NCBI GenBank assembly: GCA_965116325.1
Contig: OZ220675.1
Span: forward strand, 992,001-1,056,000
Reading direction: 5' to 3'
Source: JAGWBF01 sp965116325
Lineage (GTDB): Bacteria; Chloroflexota; Dehalococcoidia; Lucifugimonadales; JAGWBF01
DNA length: 64,000 bases
The position numbers and the translations under genes were made by a program. Below, in pieces: positions 61,664 to 64,000 of the stretch (position 1 is the stretch's first letter; the number at the start of each line of letters is the position of its first letter). Under the pieces are notes generated by a model. That model was not told the origin of the DNA, ran no database searches, and saw nothing but the letters and a program-made list of their open reading frames with translations.

Positions 61664-62125
61664 ATGATGCACCGATGGGACCCGTTCAGCGACCTGCGGC
61701 AGATGCAGAACAGTATGGACAGGATGTGGCGAAGGATGGGAACTTCGGCCCGGAACTCCGAGGACAGCCCCGAAATGGAGGCATGGGCCGTACCCCTGGA
61801 TGTGACCCAGCAAGGCGAAAACACCGTGATCCGCGCTTCCATGCCCGGCGTTTCGCCCGAGGACATCCAGGTGTCCATCGAGGACAACGTGCTCACCATA
61901 AGGGGCCACTCCACAAAGGAGATCCAGGACGAAGGGGAGACTTTCCTGATGCGCGAGCGCAGGACCGGCTCTTTCCACCGCGCGCTGCGTCTTCCCGATT
62001 CGGTAGACCCAGACAAGGTGGAGCCCCGCTACGAGCATGGAGTCCTGACCATCACCGTGCCCAAGGCGGAGGCCAAAAGGGCGCGCCAGCTGCAAGTCCA
62101 GGTGGGCGCTTCTCAAAGCGACTAG
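61664..62125 (+). CDS. Hsp20/alpha-crystallin small heat-shock protein
   Basis: A 153-aa sHSP. The N-terminal arm is WDPFSDLRQMQNSMDRMWRRM. The alpha-crystallin domain runs ~40-140 (WAVPLDVTQQGENTVIRASMPGV, DIQVSIEDNVLTIRGHST, ERRTGSFHRALRLPDSVD), and the closing A-x-x-x-n-G-V-L pattern appears as PRYEHGVLTITVPK. ATP-independent holdase. Regulated by HspR via the HAIR-like site, by inference. A terminator follows. Confidence 0.95.
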   Translation: MMHRWDPFSDLRQMQNSMDRMWRRMGTSARNSEDSPEMEAWAVPLDVTQQGENTVIRASMPGVSPEDIQVSIEDNVLTIRGHSTKEIQDEGETFLMRERRTGSFHRALRLPDSVDPDKVEPRYEHGVLTITVPKAEAKRARQLQVQVGASQSD

Positions 62126-62169
62126 AGTTCCGGCGACTAGCCGAGTTCCCGGCGGTCCAGAGCAAGTGG

Positions 62170-62203
62170 GTGCGGTGCCTTAAATCGGCATCGCACTCTT
62201 TTT
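62170..62203 (+). terminator. Intrinsic terminator of the hsp20 operon
   Basis: GTGCGGTGCC (62170-62179) pairs with GGCATCGCAC (62187-62196), one G-T pair, and is followed by TCTTTTTG. Confidence 0.75.
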
Positions 62204-62234
62204 GTGTCGCATGCAATTGCCCTTCCAGGGTGTC

Positions 62235-62741
62235 TCACGGGAACGGATCGTTCCGGCTGGTCATCTCTTGAGCTTCCCGGATCGAGATCCCCAGCTTTAC
62301 CTTGTCCCCCCACAAGCTCTTGATGTAAGTGAGCACCGAAATAATCTCTTCCCGGGTGAGGGTCTCACCAAAGGCAGGCATGGCGCTCTTGAAACCGGGA
62401 ACGTCGGGACCCTCGGAGATGGCTCCTCCCTGGCTGACGATCCGGTACAAGAGGCCATCGCCGTGGTGCCAGGTGTGACCTTCGCCATTCAAGGGCGGAG
62501 CCGGCAGGGTGCCGTCGTCCTTCTTGATGTGCCAGTCAGGCTGACCCTCCCCACCTGCTCCATGACACACTGCGCAGTTGGCAACGAACAACTCCCGCCC
62601 TTCCTCCAGGTCCTGCGAGGAAGAGGATGAACATGCGAGGGCTATCATGGAAATAATGGCACAAACCCCTGTCAGGATGAGCAGGCGCGATCGCGCCTTC
62701 GCCGACGGCTTCCGGCGTTCGATTTTGGCCCCGCTGGACAT
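62235..62741 (-). CDS. Lipoprotein cytochrome c
   Basis: A 168-aa membrane-anchored cytochrome c. The signal peptide ends in lipobox IALAC near 37. One heme site, CAVCH near 57-61, is followed by an axial-Met segment FKSAMPAFGE near 118, typical of a class I c-type domain. KSLWGDKVKLG follows. It likely carries electrons at the outer face of the membrane; no partner oxidase is adjacent. Confidence 0.9.
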   Translation of the reverse strand: MSSGAKIERRKPSAKARSRLLILTGVCAIISMIALACSSSSSQDLEEGRELFVANCAVCHGAGGEGQPDWHIKKDDGTLPAPPLNGEGHTWHHGDGLLYRIVSQGGAISEGPDVPGFKSAMPAFGETLTREEIISVLTYIKSLWGDKVKLGISIREAQEMTSRNDPFP

Positions 62742-62938
62742 AGCATCCCTTCAAGTTTAGAGGGTGCATCAGGATTTCGGACTGGCATTCCCAAGGGAGG
62801 GCCACGCCCTATCCACCCCGAATCTTACAACAATTCCCCAACTGATTCTCTGATCTATGGAACGGCAATGAGGCTGACATTTCGACCGAAAAGAACAATT
62901 TCGACCGGAGCAAGATAGGGGGTAAAATAGAGGGCGTG

Positions 62939-64000
62939 ATGATGTTCAACAAACTCGTGTGGTCGGTTGTCACTATAGTGTTCGTGCTCCCCTCTATCCT
63001 GCTGGCGGGTTGCGGAGAGGGGGGTGACGATAAGGACATGGGGTTATCCCGCGCGGAAGTTGAGGAGATCGTACAATCGGCGATAGCTGAGATACCCGAA
63101 CCCACCCCCGGCCTGAGCAAAGAGGATATTGAGGAATTGCTGGGCACAGCGCTTGCCGTGGCTCCCACAGCAGGGCCGGTCCCCAACGAGTCCGATGCGG
63201 TACAACTGCTTGAAGACCCCCGCTCCCGACTTTCCCAGTCTAGTACGGAACTCAGTCGCGCCGACATCGAAGAGATCGTGGCTAATGCCATCGCAGAAGT
63301 GGTCGACAATGAGCCCAGGCTTGGACGGGCGGAGGTGCAGCGCATAGCACGAAACGTTGTCGCATCCATCCCCCTGAGGTCTGCGCCCGCCGAATACACG
63401 AAGTTTTTCGTTGAGAACGCCATCAGCAAGTACGACTCGGAGGGGCTGGACGCTACGCTGAACTACTACAATCGCATCGAAAGCGTTGACGGCCAGTGGT
63501 ACGTGTTCATTATCGATGCAAACGATAGAATCATCGCTCACTACAACCCCCGCCTCCTGAATGCAGACATCAAGGGCCCCCTCGGGATCGATCCCAACAG
63601 CTACCCCTTTGGGGAGGAGATGCTATCGGCCACCGAAAGAGGCAAATGGGTTTCCTACGTGTTCCGCAATCCGGAGAGCGGGGTTCCCGGTGGCGACTTT
63701 GCCAGCTTTGAACTTAAGAACGTCTGGGTAGTAAGGCATGGTGGTCTGCTGTTCGCGTCGGGCTGGTTTGTCGCTGCAGACCAGTTCACCCAGTCTCTGG
63801 TGGCAACCGCCGTCAACCGTTTTCGCAATGACGGACTGAACGCGACCCTGGAGTACTTTGCCGGCCCTGAGACCGTCCTGGCAGGTCTGGAGGCGACCAT
63901 TGAATACTACAATGACTCCGAGACGGTCCCAGGGGAATGGTTTGCCTTCATAGCAGATGCAAACGGCACCTTGATGGGACACAACAATCCTGAATTGATC
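62939..64000 (+). CDS. Cache-domain sensory lipoprotein (C-terminus beyond window)
   Basis: An open frame running off the window, at least 354 aa. Signal peptide with lipobox LLAGC near 23. Residues ~38-145 hold three related helical segments, LSRAEVEEIVQSAIAEIP, LSRADIEEIVANAIAEVV and LGRAEVQRIARNVVASIP, each ~18 residues. Then follow two Cache-like units (DATLNYYNRIESVDGQWYVFIIDANDRIIAHYNPRL and NATLEYFAGP ... GEWFAFIADANGTLMGHNNP). Cache domains bind small molecules outside the cell. The missing C-terminus decides the role (receptor, cyclase or binding protein). Confidence 0.8.
   Translation, partial: MMFNKLVWSVVTIVFVLPSILLAGCGEGGDDKDMGLSRAEVEEIVQSAIAEIPEPTPGLSKEDIEELLGTALAVAPTAGPVPNESDAVQLLEDPRSRLSQSSTELSRADIEEIVANAIAEVVDNEPRLGRAEVQRIARNVVASIPLRSAPAEYTKFFVENAISKYDSEGLDATLNYYNRIESVDGQWYVFIIDANDRIIAHYNPRLLNADIKGPLGIDPNSYPFGEEMLSATERGKWVSYVFRNPESGVPGGDFASFELKNVWVVRHGGLLFASGWFVAADQFTQSLVATAVNRFRNDGLNATLEYFAGPETVLAGLEATIEYYNDSETVPGEWFAFIADANGTLMGHNNPELI

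Overview
The window is GC-rich bacterial chromosome, most consistent with a Chloroflexota bacterium of the Dehalococcoidia/SAR202 type. That placement is an inference. It rests on the gene mix (LLM-class flavin oxidoreductase, several enoyl-CoA hydratases and CoA-transferases, an amidase, Thr-Pro-rich lipoproteins), a GroEL tail ending in PPMPPMDY, a 23S rRNA gene not linked to 16S or 5S, and split Mrp-type antiporter genes. There is no phage or conjugative element and no CRISPR array.

Layout. 0.3-7 kb: a membrane Fe-S oxidoreductase, a relic of an acyl-CoA synthetase 3' end, a VapBC-like pair, then a minus-strand acyl-CoA synthetase / enoyl-CoA hydratase / PHP cluster. 7-12 kb: groES-groEL behind a sigma70 promoter and a CIRCE operator, then a Rad50/SbcC ATPase. 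12-16 kb: CoA-transferase genes, including a B-A fusion. 16-20 kb: ffh, a PncC-NadD-like fusion, a flavin reductase and RidA. 20-25 kb: a lipoprotein, selD, an M20-like protein and an LLM oxidoreductase. 25-33 kb: an MFS transporter, korAB, a BrnTA pair, an ABC substrate-binding protein interrupted by UGA, a SIMPL lipoprotein, and a small segment bounded by copies of the initiator-tRNA 3' end. 33-36 kb: solitary 23S rRNA with its own promoter and processing stem. 36-41 kb: rpmH-rnpA-yidD-PQQ-yidC-jag and btpA, with tlyA opposite. 41-47 kb: ileS, rph, dense dispersed repeats and five tRNAs. 47-53 kb: a secreted protein, an HTH-membrane protein, an ArsR-VOC fusion and an amidase pair. 52.9-60.4 kb: an eleven-gene Mrp/Mbh-type antiporter operon. 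60.8-64 kb: hspR, hsp20, a cytochrome c lipoprotein and a truncated Cache-domain lipoprotein.

The most notable content is evidence for selenocysteine decoding. selD reads through an in-frame TGA at codon 17, exactly where E. coli SelD has its essential Cys17, with Lys20 kept three residues on. A stem-loop with a GGTCG loop lies downstream. About 1.7 kb further on, an LLM-class oxidoreductase has an in-frame TGA at codon 109, with intact family sequence on both sides and a hairpin (6-bp stem, loop AGGTT) 16 nt after the TGA. This spacing and loop closely resemble E. coli fdhF. Between them is an M20-fold protein that appears to have lost its metal ligands. A second, weaker candidate is the substrate-binding protein near 30 kb, which has an in-frame TGA at codon 78. 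selA, selB and selC are not in this window.
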